Under the pieces are notes generated by a model. It was not told where the DNA came from and did not search any database. It saw only the letters and a program-made list of their open reading frames with translations. This document shows, in pieces, positions 15,774 to 26,046 of a stretch of DNA of 36,831 bases (within the stretch, counting starts at the first letter, position 1; every line of letters begins with the position of its first letter). Origin of the DNA: Terriglobia bacterium (GTDB taxonomy: Bacteria > Acidobacteriota > Terriglobia > UBA7540). The translations under genes were made by a program, and so were the position numbers. Location of the stretch: contig JASHOS010000173.1 in assembly GCA_030040995.1 (NCBI GenBank), positions 1 through 36,831 of the forward strand, given 5' to 3'.

Positions 15774-18251
15774 ATGTTATGGGAAGAAGAGATTTCCGCG
15801 CGGCAGGAGCGAGGACGCGACGCAGTTCTCCGGATTCTTGCGGAGCCGCCGGGGCGGGCTTACGGCGATTATGAAGTGGAATCGGCCAGCAAGGCAAAGT
15901 ACCGGGTGGCGCTGCGCGGGCCCGGTCTTTTTGACAACTTCTGCTCGTGTCCGGATTTTGCCCGTAACACGCTTGGGACGTGCAAGCACATCGAGTCCAT
16001 GCTCCAGCGCTTTCGCAAGCGTTATGGGAAGCAGCTCGAGCAGCGCCACTATGAGCGGAAGCGCGCCTCGCTTTCTCTGCTTTACGGGGAGACGCTGGGA
16101 GTGCGTCTGCGGCTGCCGTCCAGGTCCACGCCGGAGCTTCTCCAGGTTGCGGGTGAATACTTTGACGCTGGCGGCCTGCTGAAGCCGGAATGCTTCCGGC
16201 AGTTCGACGCGGTGCTGGAAAAGATCCGCCGCGCCGACGATCTTACCGTCGTCTATTCGGACGTTCTGGAATTCATCGATCGCGAGAACGAGCTGGCCGC
16301 AGGGCTCGAAAAAGAGCGCGCGCTTCTGAAGGAGATCGAAGGCGGCAAGCGCCCGCTCGAACGCCTGCTCAGGGTGCCGCTTCTGCCCTACCAAGTGCGT
16401 GGAGCGTTGTTTGCCGCCTGCCGCGGGCGCGTGGTGCTTGCTGATGATATGGGACTCGGCAAGACCATCCAGGCCATTGCGGCCGCGGAGCTGCTGCGCT
16501 CCTGGCAGGGCATACGCCGGGTGCTGGTGATTGCTCCCGCTTCCGTCAAGTACCAGTGGAAGACGGAAATCGAGAAGTTCTGCGACCTTTCGTCGCAGGT
16601 CGTGGATGGGCCGCTCGCTCACCGCAAGCGCCTCTACGACTCGCCGGGGTTTTTCACGCTGTCCAGTTACGAAGTTGCGGTAAAGGATTTTCAGGAGCTG
16701 GTCCGGCTGGCCCCGGACCTGATCATTCTTGATGAAGCGCAGCGCATCCGGAACTGGGCAACGGTGACCGCGCGCGCTATTAAGCAGCTCAAAAGCCGCT
16801 ATGCCATCGTGCTGACGGGCACTCCCCTTGAAAACAAGATCGAGGAATTGTATTCCGTGGTCGAGTTCGTGGACGGCCGGCGGCTCGGTCCGGCGTTTCG
16901 CTTTCTCAAAGAGCACCGCGACGTGGACGAAAAGGGAAAACTGCTGGGATATCGCGGTCTGGACCAGGTTCACCGGCAGCTTGAGCCGATCCTCCTGCGC
17001 CGCACCCGCCAGGAGGTTCTGACGCAGCTTCCCGAGCGCGCCGACCAGGTTTTCCGCGTTCCCATGACGCCGCAACAGTCAGCTCCCTACCACGAGCAGA
17101 GCGACATTCTGGCACGCCTGATGAGCAAGTGGCAGCGCCAGGGCTGGCTCTCGGAAATCGATTTGCGGCGCATCAGTTGCTGCATCCAGAACATGCGCAT
17201 GCTGTGCGATTCCACCTACCTGTTTGACAAAGAAACCAACTTCTCGCCGAAGCTCGACGAATTCCGCGAAATTGTTCGCGAACTGGCCATTGAGGAAGAC
17301 CGCAAAGTGGTGGTGTTCAGCGAATATGAGCGCATGACGCGCCTGGCCAGCCAGCTTCTGGACCGGCTGAAGATTGAATGGGTTTCTCTGCACGGCGGGG
17401 TGCCGGGGCGCAAGCGCGGCGACCTGATGAAGCGCTTCCGGGAAGACCCCAAGTGCAAAATCTTTCTCTCGACCGATGCCGGCGGCGTGGGCTTAAACCT
17501 CCAATGCGCTTCCGCGGTGGTGAATTTTGAGCCGCCGTGGAACCCGGCGCGCCTCGAGCAGCGCATTGGGCGAGTTTATCGGATGGGGCAGACGCGCTCC
17601 GTTCAGGTGATTCATCTACTTACGGAAAACAGCATTGAGGAGAGAGTTTGGGAGACGCTGCGCCTTAAGAAAGCTCTGTTTGCCGGCCTTTTTGATTCAG
17701 GGGCTGCTGAGGTAAGCTTCGAAAAGCTCGGCCGGCGGACCATGATGGACGCCATCAAGGAAGTCTTTTCCCCTGGCGACGGCCGGGCGCTCTCCGGCGG
17801 AGAAGAAAGCTCACCTCGCCCGTCGCCTGCCATCTCCGAATCCCACGCTCCCGGAGAGTCGCCGGGAGAGACAACGGTTGCGGGAGCCGCGCAGCCACCG
17901 GTCCCTGGCACCACCCCACCGGCAATCGCGACTGGCGTAGGGTCCGCACCCCAGGTTCAGCCTGCTTCAAGCTCCGCGCCAAGCAACGGCTCGGCTCTCG
18001 ATCTGGTCGAGACCGCGACGGCGCTCCTCGAAGCGGGCTTGAGTTTCTTGCGCTCATTTCAAACCAGCTCTCCCGCCGCCCTGGCTTCAAACCCCGTCGA
18101 GCCATTCAAACAGAAGCTCTCCACGCTTATTCATAATGATCCGCAAAACCAGAAGCAGGTGCTGCAAATTCCCCTGCCTGAAAACCTTACAATTGACCGG
18201 GTAGCGCGCGCCTTGAAGGACGTTCTCGCAGGCCGCCACGCACCCGTGTGA
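15774..18251 (+). CDS. SNF2-family helicase with N-terminal SWIM zinc finger
   Basis: An 825-residue SNF2/RapA-like ATPase. A SWIM zinc finger lies at about 57-75 (CSC, then CKH: C57, C59, C70, H72). The SNF2 N-terminal lobe has the Walker A motif DDMGLGKT (about 222-230) and the Walker B/motif II DEAQ (about 320). The helicase C lobe has STDAGGVGLNLQ and motif VI QRIGRVYRMGQ (about 597-606). The last ~200 residues are rich in Ser, Pro and Ala and end in a short helical segment. It probably translocates on double-stranded DNA and remodels protein-DNA complexes; the SWIM domain may bind DNA or protein. I favour the ATG at 15774 (GGGAG upstream) over the GTG at 15732. A DUF-like N-terminal segment follows SWIM. 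Partner proteins are unknown. Confidence 0.92.
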   Translation: MLWEEEISARQERGRDAVLRILAEPPGRAYGDYEVESASKAKYRVALRGPGLFDNFCSCPDFARNTLGTCKHIESMLQRFRKRYGKQLEQRHYERKRASLSLLYGETLGVRLRLPSRSTPELLQVAGEYFDAGGLLKPECFRQFDAVLEKIRRADDLTVVYSDVLEFIDRENELAAGLEKERALLKEIEGGKRPLERLLRVPLLPYQVRGALFAACRGRVVLADDMGLGKTIQAIAAAELLRSWQGIRRVLVIAPASVKYQWKTEIEKFCDLSSQVVDGPLAHRKRLYDSPGFFTLSSYEVAVKDFQELVRLAPDLIILDEAQRIRNWATVTARAIKQLKSRYAIVLTGTPLENKIEELYSVVEFVDGRRLGPAFRFLKEHRDVDEKGKLLGYRGLDQVHRQLEPILLRRTRQEVLTQLPERADQVFRVPMTPQQSAPYHEQSDILARLMSKWQRQGWLSEIDLRRISCCIQNMRMLCDSTYLFDKETNFSPKLDEFREIVRELAIEEDRKVVVFSEYERMTRLASQLLDRLKIEWVSLHGGVPGRKRGDLMKRFREDPKCKIFLSTDAGGVGLNLQCASAVVNFEPPWNPARLEQRIGRVYRMGQTRSVQVIHLLTENSIEERVWETLRLKKALFAGLFDSGAAEVSFEKLGRRTMMDAIKEVFSPGDGRALSGGEESSPRPSPAISESHAPGESPGETTVAGAAQPPVPGTTPPAIATGVGSAPQVQPASSSAPSNGSALDLVETATALLEAGLSFLRSFQTSSPAALASNPVEPFKQKLSTLIHNDPQNQKQVLQIPLPENLTIDRVARALKDVLAGRHAPV

Positions 18252-18296
18252 CACGACGGCGTACTGTAAGTTGGCCACAAGAAATAAGGATCGTAG

Positions 18297-18838
18297 GCTC
18301 TGGCGCGAGGCGATGCGCCCGCCGCTGAAGCGGCTTTCCGGAGCGCGCTGCGCCTGAACCCGCACTCAGTCGGAATTTTGAACGACCTCGCCATCGCGCT
18401 GGTGAAGCAGGGCAAAATATCCCAGGCGATTCCCTAATTACCAGCGCGCGCTCAGTTTCGATCCGCACAACACGACGACTCTCCGCAATCTGGCCATCGC
18501 CCACTTCCGGCAGCAACAATACAGTCAATCGCTGCCGCTGCTCGAGCTTCTCACCCAGCGCCTGCCCGGCGATTTCCAAGCCGCCGATCTTACCGGACTC
18601 AGCCTCTTTGCGCTCAACGGGTATGTTGCGGCAGCCGAAAGACGCGGTGATCCCGCTGCGCCGCGCCATCGCTCTCGATCCCAAGCTCGCCCAGGCTCAT
18701 TATCTGCTGGGCGACGCGCTTGGCCAGCTCGGGCAAACCGCTCAAGCCCGTAAAGACCGCGCCATTTCGGCGCAAATTCAGGCGGAGCAGCAGGCGCAAT
18801 ACACGCGGAAACTCAACTCCAGCCGCAAGCAACAATAG
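18297..18838 (+). pseudogene. Decayed tetratricopeptide-repeat (TPR) gene
   Basis: Three consecutive segments encode good TPR sequence but in three different frames. Frame 1 (from about 18297) gives AEAAFRSALRLNPHSVGILN and LAIALVKQGK, and hits TAA at 18435. Frame 2 (from about 18430) gives YQRALSFDPHNTTTLRNLA and FRQQQYSQSLPLLELLTQRL, losing sense after about 18620. Frame 3 (from about 18620) gives LRRAIALDPKLAQAHYLLG and DALGQLGQTAQA, stopping at 18838. Each junction is a +1 shift. The N-terminal part of the original gene, including any signal peptide, is absent. The remnant lies just after the SNF2 gene. Confidence 0.7.
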
Positions 18839-19293
18839 GAACGCCGGCTCCCTGATCCATCGATAATACCGGCCGAATCCGGAAAGCCCGCCAGCCGTGT
18901 GGTCGTACCCCTCCGGCGTATCCACCTTCGAGGTGAGCACTGTAGAGGCAGGGCTTGCCTACCCTCGCCGATTGTTGAGCGGCAACAACGGGACGGCAAG
19001 CCGCCCTATGTCACATTCGGCTATATTCGCACCGCCTGAAATATTCGTGAAAGAGAGTGACGTGAGACCATAAGTAATTATTAATCAGTGGGATGTCGGG
19101 TAAGACAGAGATGACATCGCGCAGCCTTGACTTCGCTGTCCGGTGAGAGTACGGTAGCCGCGGACGTGGGGAGGCTAGTTAAGCCTCATTTTCGGGTTCG
19201 CCCGCTTTGTAGCGCCGACTCCGTCAAGCGGGAAGCGGAGCCTTGGTGGTACGGGATGCTGTTATTCAACAGAAGACGGAGGAATGTAGATTT
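18839..19293. other. Intergenic region upstream of the TonB-dependent receptor
   Basis: No gene is seen. GCAGGGCTTGCCTACCC and GGACGGCAAGCCGCCCTA near 18950-19010 form a palindromic pair. AGTAATTATTAATCAG near 19073-19088 is the most AT-rich part and a plausible promoter zone. The receptor's probable ribosome binding site GGAGG lies about 11 bases before 19294. Confidence 0.4.
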
Positions 19294-22200
19294 ATGAAGA
19301 TCAATACAAAGTTCTTCTTAGCGATAGGGACAGCGCTTGCCGTTCTGGCTTTCGTGCCAGTGAGACTTTCAGCGCAGGACTTCCGCTCAACGCTGACGGG
19401 CCAAGTTACGGACCCGAGCGGTGCTGTAATTCCCGGCGCCATGGTGACCGCCGTTCAGAACGGCACGCAAACAACGTATACCGGCAAAACGACCGGGGCC
19501 GGGGTTTACTACATTCCTTACGTGTTGCCAGGACTCTATACGGTGACTGTGACAGCTCCTGGGTTCAGCACCTTCACCCAGCAAAACGTATTGCTTCAAA
19601 CCAGTCAGACTTTTGCCCTGAATGTCAAGCTTCAGGTGGGCGCGGCGACGCAAAAGGTCACCGTCACGGCGGCGCCGCCGCTCATCGAAACGGCTAACGG
19701 CAATGGAGGCACGATTCTCAGCGGAACGATGGAACAGCAACTGCCGCTGAACGGCCGCCAAGTCTATATGACGCTCCAAACCACCCCCGGCACCCAGTTC
19801 CTGCAGACGCAATTCGGGTCTTCCGGATTTTCGGGAACCAGAGGCTGGGATGTGACGAACGAATACTCAATTGGCGGCGCTGCCGACGTGGCGGGCGCCT
19901 GGAACGAGTTCTCGATGAACGGGTCGAACATGACAGTGATGACCGGCTTTGGCGAGCAGGGAACCTGGATGACCGCACCCAACGTCGACGCCGTTCAGGA
20001 AGTGAACGTCATGTCCGATGTTTACGACACACGCTATGGGCGGACTGGAGGCGGCGTTGTCAATATCGTCACAAAGTCTGGAACCAACGCGTATCATGGC
20101 GACGTTTATGAGTACCTTGAAAACGGGTCGCTGAATGCGAATACCTTTACAAACGATTTCGAAGACGTCGCCAAGGGGAATACCATCCAGAACCAATATG
20201 GCGCCACGTTTGGCGGTCCCATCAAGAAGGACAAAATCTTCTTTTTCGGCAGCTTCGAGGGCTACAACGAAATTATTCCTTACGACGTGATCGACAGCGT
20301 GCCAACCACGGCAATGCGCAATGGCGATTTCAGCGGTAGTGGTTATGCCATTTTTGAGCCGAGCACGATAGCTTGCGGGACGGCCGGCGGGACCATCGGC
20401 AACTGCGCAAATAACAACTACGTAAGCACGGAGTTCCCTAACGACACCATTCCGGCGGCTGACATTAACAAATCCGGCGCGGACATTATGAATCTCTTCC
20501 CTTCCCCGAATGTCTCTGGGAATGCGGTTTTAGGCAATTACGTGAATTACGCGCCCGACAAGTATCATTACTATCAGCCCATGGGGCGCATCGACTGGAC
20601 CCTGACCAACAACACGCGCATCTACGGCACCTACGAGTGGCAGGGCGGCTTCGAATTCCGTAATTCGAGCGGCTTACCCGCGGAGGTTGAAAACGGAAAC
20701 ATCGACCACACCCGGAACAATCAGGTGGCGTCGCTCGATCTGACTCACACGTTTTCCCCAACCATGATCGGCGATTTCAAGGCAAGCTTTTCGCGCTTTG
20801 GCGAATTCCAGGAAAATGGCGACTTTAGCGCCCAATCGGGGGGCGAGGCGGCGCTCGGGCTCAAGTATCCGTTGGCTGGCCCCGCGGCCTATTCGAATCT
20901 GCTTCCTCAAATTACCTTCGGTGAAGACTATCCGGAGCTCGTCGGCAACCAGCTTACCGACAGTATTTACACCAATACAGTTCTTGACGCTGATTTCACA
21001 AAGACGAAAGGGCGTCACAACATCGAATTTGGCGGCGAGTGGGGCTACTATGCCTTCGCCAATGCTCCGGGCGGCAGCCCCAATGGTGATTTTGAGTTCG
21101 GCAACAACGGCACCGACTTCACTCAGTACAATCCCACGAACCGGAGCACGCTTCCGGCCGGGGTTAGCAGTACCGAGATCTCAGGGAACCCGATTGCCGA
21201 CATGCTCTTGGGCCTGCCGAATTCGGGCGGCGTCGATTGGAATGCCAGCACAATGGAAGGCTTTCCGATGGAGGATATTTATGCCCAGGATAACATTCGC
21301 GTTAACCATCGCCTCAACGTAACTGTAGGTTTGCGGTATGACGCCGAGAGCGGGGTAAAAGAACGCTTCGACGCCCTGAACCGTGGCATGTGTCTCGAGT
21401 GCATCAACCCCGAGACCAATAACCCGGTTTTTCAGTCGAACATGGCGGCTGATTCGGCAACGTATACGTCGGATTACATTAATCCCGCAGAGATTGATCC
21501 CGCTCGCGGCATACTTCTTTTCGCGGGCGAACCGGCGTCGCTGGCGGGTTCCGCAGGCGCGCAACCCGCAGAGGCTTACAACACTGACTGGACAAACGTC
21601 GGTCCGCGCCTGGGATTTGCTTACGCGCTGAACAACAAGACCGTAATTCGCGGCGGCTGGGGTTGGATGTATGCCTACGGTATTGAGGGTGGCACGCAGA
21701 CGGGGTTTAGCATTACAACGCCCTATACGGATTCGTTGAACGGCATAACCCCAACCAATTACTTCAGTTCAGGCTCGCCATTTCCCAGCGGACTTGACAA
21801 GCCCACGGGCGACTCGGCTGGCCCCCTGACAGACGTCGGCGCCGACGTCGGCGGCCTCGATTTTCCCGGCCGGCGCATTCCGCGTATCCAGGAGCAGTCG
21901 ATCGGAATCCAGCGGGCGTTGCCGGGAAATATGACGCTCGACGTTAAGTACTCCGGAAACTATTCGCGTAACCTCCGCGATTTCCTCTGGCTAAATGGGG
22001 AGCAGTTGCCCCTCACCGGCGGCCCGGTTTCCGGCGCATCTTGCGGCCTCTCCGGCGGCGTCGGCTATGCCCAATTGCAGCAACACACTTACAATTCCTG
22101 CGTCGCCGAGCTCTACTCCCGGCAAGTTCCGAACCCCTACTACGGGGTGGTTCCAAATACCACCAGCATGGGCAGCTCGCCGACGGTTAGCGAAGACCAG

Positions 22201-23001
22201 TTGTTGGTTCCGGACAGTATGTTCGGTCTTGTCGGCGATAACACCGCTCCACTCGGCAGGGTTTGGTACGACTCGGGGCAGGCAACATTGCAAAAGCGGC
22301 TTTACGGCCAAAACCACGGCCTCTCGACCCTCGTTAGCTTCACCTACGAAAAGGACATGCAGTCAGACGGATACCAGAATGGCTGGCCGTGGCAGGACGC
22401 TAAACAGGTTTATAAGGCGACGAGCTACGACCGGACAGAGCTACTTTCCTGGAGCGGCCTCTGGGATTTGCCTTGGGGTCAAGGCGCCAAATACCTCCTT
22501 CCGAGCGCTCACGGGGTGCTGGGCCAGATCGTCAACAATTGGAAGGCTGGCTGGATTTTCACCTACGATTCTGGAACGCCCATCGGCCTCGATGGCGGTG
22601 TATGGAACACCGCCGGGCACAGCTTTGAGCCGGCCGGCGGGCCAACCTTCGGCCAGTGGCTCTACAACTGCAATAATGTTCCGACGAACTGCTTCGAATC
22701 AGTTCCATCGATGGGCCAGGCGAACCTGACGGAGATTGCCTACCTCCGTAACTACACCACTCCCAATCTCGATTTTGACGTTATGAAAAATTTCCAGCTC
22801 ACGGAAAGCAAGAGTCTTCAGGTTCGTGCCGATTTCTTCAATATGACCAACACCCCGTATTTCGGCTCCGGGCCGGACACGAATCCATTCGATGGTCCGG
22901 CCACCCGGTCGGCCGGGAATTGGGTAGGCTACGGAACCGTTTCGTTATTGCAGTACAATTTTCCGCGCATCATTCAACTCTCGGCACATGTCTATTTCTG
23001 A
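19294..23001 (+). CDS. Oar-like TonB-dependent receptor with N-terminal carboxypeptidase-regulatory-like domain
   Basis: A 1235-residue outer-membrane protein. A signal peptide (MKINTKFFLAIGTALAVLAF, cleavage near SAQD) is followed by a carboxypeptidase-regulatory-like beta-sandwich (about 30-115; LTGQVTDPSGAVIPGA, YTVTVTAPGF). Next come the plug domain (about 130-270; QQLPLNGRQVYMTLQTTPG, GRTGGGVVNIVTKSGTN) and a large beta-barrel that ends in the aromatic LSAHVYF expected for BAM insertion. This is the Oar-like class abundant in acidobacteria; members are thought to import glycans or peptides, or to act in adhesion, with energy from TonB. No SusD or hydrolase gene is beside it, so the substrate is unknown. 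The ATG at 19294 was chosen over the upstream start at 19243 because the signal peptide then begins at residue 1. Confidence 0.95.
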   Translation: MKINTKFFLAIGTALAVLAFVPVRLSAQDFRSTLTGQVTDPSGAVIPGAMVTAVQNGTQTTYTGKTTGAGVYYIPYVLPGLYTVTVTAPGFSTFTQQNVLLQTSQTFALNVKLQVGAATQKVTVTAAPPLIETANGNGGTILSGTMEQQLPLNGRQVYMTLQTTPGTQFLQTQFGSSGFSGTRGWDVTNEYSIGGAADVAGAWNEFSMNGSNMTVMTGFGEQGTWMTAPNVDAVQEVNVMSDVYDTRYGRTGGGVVNIVTKSGTNAYHGDVYEYLENGSLNANTFTNDFEDVAKGNTIQNQYGATFGGPIKKDKIFFFGSFEGYNEIIPYDVIDSVPTTAMRNGDFSGSGYAIFEPSTIACGTAGGTIGNCANNNYVSTEFPNDTIPAADINKSGADIMNLFPSPNVSGNAVLGNYVNYAPDKYHYYQPMGRIDWTLTNNTRIYGTYEWQGGFEFRNSSGLPAEVENGNIDHTRNNQVASLDLTHTFSPTMIGDFKASFSRFGEFQENGDFSAQSGGEAALGLKYPLAGPAAYSNLLPQITFGEDYPELVGNQLTDSIYTNTVLDADFTKTKGRHNIEFGGEWGYYAFANAPGGSPNGDFEFGNNGTDFTQYNPTNRSTLPAGVSSTEISGNPIADMLLGLPNSGGVDWNASTMEGFPMEDIYAQDNIRVNHRLNVTVGLRYDAESGVKERFDALNRGMCLECINPETNNPVFQSNMAADSATYTSDYINPAEIDPARGILLFAGEPASLAGSAGAQPAEAYNTDWTNVGPRLGFAYALNNKTVIRGGWGWMYAYGIEGGTQTGFSITTPYTDSLNGITPTNYFSSGSPFPSGLDKPTGDSAGPLTDVGADVGGLDFPGRRIPRIQEQSIGIQRALPGNMTLDVKYSGNYSRNLRDFLWLNGEQLPLTGGPVSGASCGLSGGVGYAQLQQHTYNSCVAELYSRQVPNPYYGVVPNTTSMGSSPTVSEDQLLVPDSMFGLVGDNTAPLGRVWYDSGQATLQKRLYGQNHGLSTLVSFTYEKDMQSDGYQNGWPWQDAKQVYKATSYDRTELLSWSGLWDLPWGQGAKYLLPSAHGVLGQIVNNWKAGWIFTYDSGTPIGLDGGVWNTAGHSFEPAGGPTFGQWLYNCNNVPTNCFESVPSMGQANLTEIAYLRNYTTPNLDFDVMKNFQLTESKSLQVRADFFNMTNTPYFGSGPDTNPFDGPATRSAGNWVGYGTVSLLQYNFPRIIQLSAHVYF

Positions 23002-23151
23002 ACAACCGCCTTGGAAAGCGCCGGGCGCGTGACCGCTCGGCGCCATCGTCTTGTCCCCCTACATGGTCTTCGGTGATCGACGGATTCGGCTGCTTGATGC
23101 TCCCCGTTCCCGGTGATACACTCATGCTGGTTGGAGGAGGTCGGCATAGGA

Positions 23152-26001
23152 ATGCCAGACCAACCGGATGGTCGAGTACGCTTCGGAGTATTTGAAGCTG
23201 ACCTGCGTGGCGTGGAACTCCGCAAGCAGGGCAGACCTGTCAAAATTCAGTCGCAGCCGTTCCAAATCCTCTCTATTCTGCTAGAGAATCCCGGCGAATT
23301 AGTTTCTCGAGAAGATCTGCGCCAGAGGCTCTGGCCCGCGGATACGTTTGTGGATTTCGACCGCAGCCTCAACAAGGCAATGAACAAGCTGCGGACGGCT
23401 CTGGGTGACTCTGCGGATAATCCTCGCTTTATTGAAACTGTTCCTCGCCACGGGTACCGGTTTATCGCTCCCGTCAGCGTTGATGGCAATGCTTCTCGCG
23501 GCCTTCAGGCTTTTCAGACGACCCCCTCACCCGCCTTCACCCACCCGTCAGCTGACGGGTCCCCTCCTCTCCCGCAAGCGGACGAGGGTTTGGGGGCGAG
23601 GGCCGGGGGAGAGGGTAAGTTTCCATTCGGTCTGTCTGCGGCTCTGCCGCGCGGGGCCTCCGGTTCCTCATTTCGCCCGCGACTGTGGCGGACGACCGCT
23701 CTGATTCTGGCGGGCGCCTTCGCGGTGAGCATGGCGGTGCTGGTTCGGATGCGTGTAGCTCTGCATGGTTCTCTGAAGTCAATCGCATCGCGGCGTTCGG
23801 TGGCCGTCCTGGGCTTTCGGAACCTGTCAGGCCGCCGCGATGAAGAATGGCTTGCCACGGCGCTCCCGGACTGGCTGACGACTGAACTTGCTGCCGGAGA
23901 CCAGTTGCGTGCTGTCCCACAGCAGAGCGTGGAACGGACCATGTCTGAACTAGCGCTGCCCGAGGGAGTTGGCCTTGCTAAAGACAGCCTCGCTCGCATC
24001 CGGAAGAACCTGGGCGCCGACGAGGCTATTGCTGGCTCCTACGCGATTCTAGGAAAAGAGCCCAACGGCGAAATCCGTTTGGACCTGGACCTTCAGAATA
24101 CGGCGACCGGCGAGATTCTGAGCACGGTGACGGAGACCGGAACCGAAGCGGATCTTTTCGACCTGGTTTCGCGCGCCGGCGCGCAATTACGCGCGTCCCT
24201 GGGAGCCAGAGCCGTCACAGCGGAAGAAGCTGCGCAGGTCAAAGCGACTCTTCCTTCCAACCAAGATGCGGTGCGGTTCTATTCGGAGGGACTGGCTAAG
24301 CTTCGGGTTTTTGACGCCCTGGGGGCGCGCGACACTCTAAGAGAGGCCGTCGAGGCTGATCCTGATAACGCCCTGGCTCATTCGGCGTTGGCGGCGGCCT
24401 GGGCCGCCCTGGGCTACGACCGGAAGGCGGAGGAGGAAGCCGGCAACGCTGTCCGCCTATCCTCCGGATTGGCCCGCGACCAGCGGCTGCTCATTGAGGC
24501 GAGGTACTGCGAAGTTTCCGCCCAGTGGCGGAAGGCCGCAACGGTGTACCGGACGCTCTACAGTTTTTCCCCCGATAACCTTGATTATGGTCTCGCGCTC
24601 GCGGCCGATCAGACCCGTGAGGGCAACGGGCGGGCCGCCCTGGCCACCATCCAACTGCTCCGGCAGCTCCCGTCAGCGCCGCGTAACGATCCCCGGATCG
24701 ATTTATGCGAAGGAAATGCCGCCGAATCCTTGGGGGATTTCAAGCACGTTGCGGCCGCAGCCGCTGCCGCCGCGGCCAAAGCGCAGTCTGCAGGAGCCTC
24801 ATTGCTGCTGGCGCGCGCGCTGAACATGCAGGCCTGGGCTTATATGAACCAGGGAGACCTCGCGGCTGCATCGCAACGCTCGACCCGGGCCGGGAAGCTG
24901 TTTGTGACCGCCGGCGACTTGGCTGGAGCTGCGAATTCGGCGACGATCGGGGCGATTGCTGCGCAACAACACGGAGATTTGCAAGGCGCGCGAAGGATGT
25001 TCGCGCAAGGACTGGCGCTTTACGAGCGCATCGGCGACTGGGACGGAGTCGCCACGGAGCATAATAACCTTGGCGTCGTACTCGACGGAGCAGCCGATTT
25101 GCTGCTCGCCCGGAAGGAGTTCGAGCAGTCTCTCGCCACCTATCGCGAGCTTGGCCACCGCGATGGCGTGGCGCTCACCGAGTCCAACTTGGCCGGAATC
25201 TCCCTCGAGTTGGGTGATCCTCTGCAGGCAGAGAAGGAATACCGGCAGTCGTTGCGGATCTGCCGGGAGTTAGGAAACCGAAGCAAAGCGGCCGGCGACC
25301 TCGCCGGATTGGGCAGAGCGCTTCGCGCCGAGGGAAAACTCAAGGACGCCAACCGTTATTTGACACAGGCGATTGAAATCTACAACGCGATTGGTGATAG
25401 AGAAAGCGCATCTTCCACCCGGGTTGATATGGCCAACCTGCTCCTCGAGCAGCGGCAAGCCGCGCGGGCTGGCTCTTTGGCCCGCAGCGCCGCAGAAGAG
25501 TTCCGGCGCGAAAACGTCCCCGGAAACGAGTCGCTCGCCTGCGCTGTTCTGGCTCGCGCGTTCCTGGAGCAAGGGAGGATCTCCGAGGCTCGCTCGGTCA
25601 TGGAACGTGCTCAGGCGCTTCCGGAGGCATCCCGGAACCCGAGCGTGGCCTTATACCTTGCCTTGACCGCTGCCCGGATCGATTCAGCCTCCGGAGACTC
25701 GGTTGATACAGCGAACGCCGTCACCAGCTTGCGCGGCGTGGTTTCCGAGGCGGCCAAGAACGGCTTCGTTATTTCGGATCTCGAGGCCCGCCTTGCGCTC
25801 AGTCGAATTGAGATCAGCTCGGGGGATGCGGCCAGCGCGCGCGCCGGCCTCGAAGCTCTCCAACGGGACGCCGCCGACCGAGGACTGGGTTTGATCGCCC
25901 GCAAAGCCGCTGCCATGCTAGTCAGTAATCCGGCGTCAAACTCCTCGTTTCCCCCGCCATCCCATCTCCTTCGTAAGCCTGCGAGCAGCTCCTCCATTTG
26001 A
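23152..26001 (+). CDS. CadC-like membrane-bound winged-helix regulator with TPR domain
   Basis: A 949-residue protein. Residues 10-107 form an OmpR/PhoB-type winged helix (SREDLRQRLWP, FDRSLNKAMNKLR, TVPRHGYRF). Residues about 123-157 are encoded by a dispersed repeat and make a Pro/Gly-rich linker. A single membrane helix (about 181-198) leads to a FlgO/TolB-N-like domain (SVAVLGFRNLSG to about 340). At least ten TPR-like helical repeats then fill the rest. The order resembles CadC-type one-component regulators that bind DNA in the cytoplasm and sense through an extracytoplasmic part. The gene follows the TonB-dependent receptor by about 150 bases in the same direction, so regulation linked to that receptor is plausible but not shown. 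GGAGGAGG lies upstream of the ATG at 23152. Confidence 0.88.
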   Translation: MPDQPDGRVRFGVFEADLRGVELRKQGRPVKIQSQPFQILSILLENPGELVSREDLRQRLWPADTFVDFDRSLNKAMNKLRTALGDSADNPRFIETVPRHGYRFIAPVSVDGNASRGLQAFQTTPSPAFTHPSADGSPPLPQADEGLGARAGGEGKFPFGLSAALPRGASGSSFRPRLWRTTALILAGAFAVSMAVLVRMRVALHGSLKSIASRRSVAVLGFRNLSGRRDEEWLATALPDWLTTELAAGDQLRAVPQQSVERTMSELALPEGVGLAKDSLARIRKNLGADEAIAGSYAILGKEPNGEIRLDLDLQNTATGEILSTVTETGTEADLFDLVSRAGAQLRASLGARAVTAEEAAQVKATLPSNQDAVRFYSEGLAKLRVFDALGARDTLREAVEADPDNALAHSALAAAWAALGYDRKAEEEAGNAVRLSSGLARDQRLLIEARYCEVSAQWRKAATVYRTLYSFSPDNLDYGLALAADQTREGNGRAALATIQLLRQLPSAPRNDPRIDLCEGNAAESLGDFKHVAAAAAAAAAKAQSAGASLLLARALNMQAWAYMNQGDLAAASQRSTRAGKLFVTAGDLAGAANSATIGAIAAQQHGDLQGARRMFAQGLALYERIGDWDGVATEHNNLGVVLDGAADLLLARKEFEQSLATYRELGHRDGVALTESNLAGISLELGDPLQAEKEYRQSLRICRELGNRSKAAGDLAGLGRALRAEGKLKDANRYLTQAIEIYNAIGDRESASSTRVDMANLLLEQRQAARAGSLARSAAEEFRRENVPGNESLACAVLARAFLEQGRISEARSVMERAQALPEASRNPSVALYLALTAARIDSASGDSVDTANAVTSLRGVVSEAAKNGFVISDLEARLALSRIEISSGDAASARAGLEALQRDAADRGLGLIARKAAAMLVSNPASNSSFPPPSHLLRKPASSSSI
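23518..23617. repeat. Family C palindromic repeat inside the CadC-like coding region
   Basis: GACCCCCTCACCCGCC, an internal GTCAGCTGACGGG hairpin, CCTCTCCCGCAAGCGGACGAGG and GGGGGAGAGGG follow the same order as the intergenic copy at 34079-34155. The segment remains open in the frame used by the gene. Confidence 0.7.
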
Positions 26002-26046
26002 ACGCAAGTTTGGCGTAAGGCCTCAGAAGCTGTGAATTAATCATCT

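Noticed and set aside
15777-17075. A 432-codon minus-strand open frame opposite the SNF2 helicase
   Set aside because: The plus strand has clear SWIM and SNF2 motifs over the same bases; the minus frame shows no domain.
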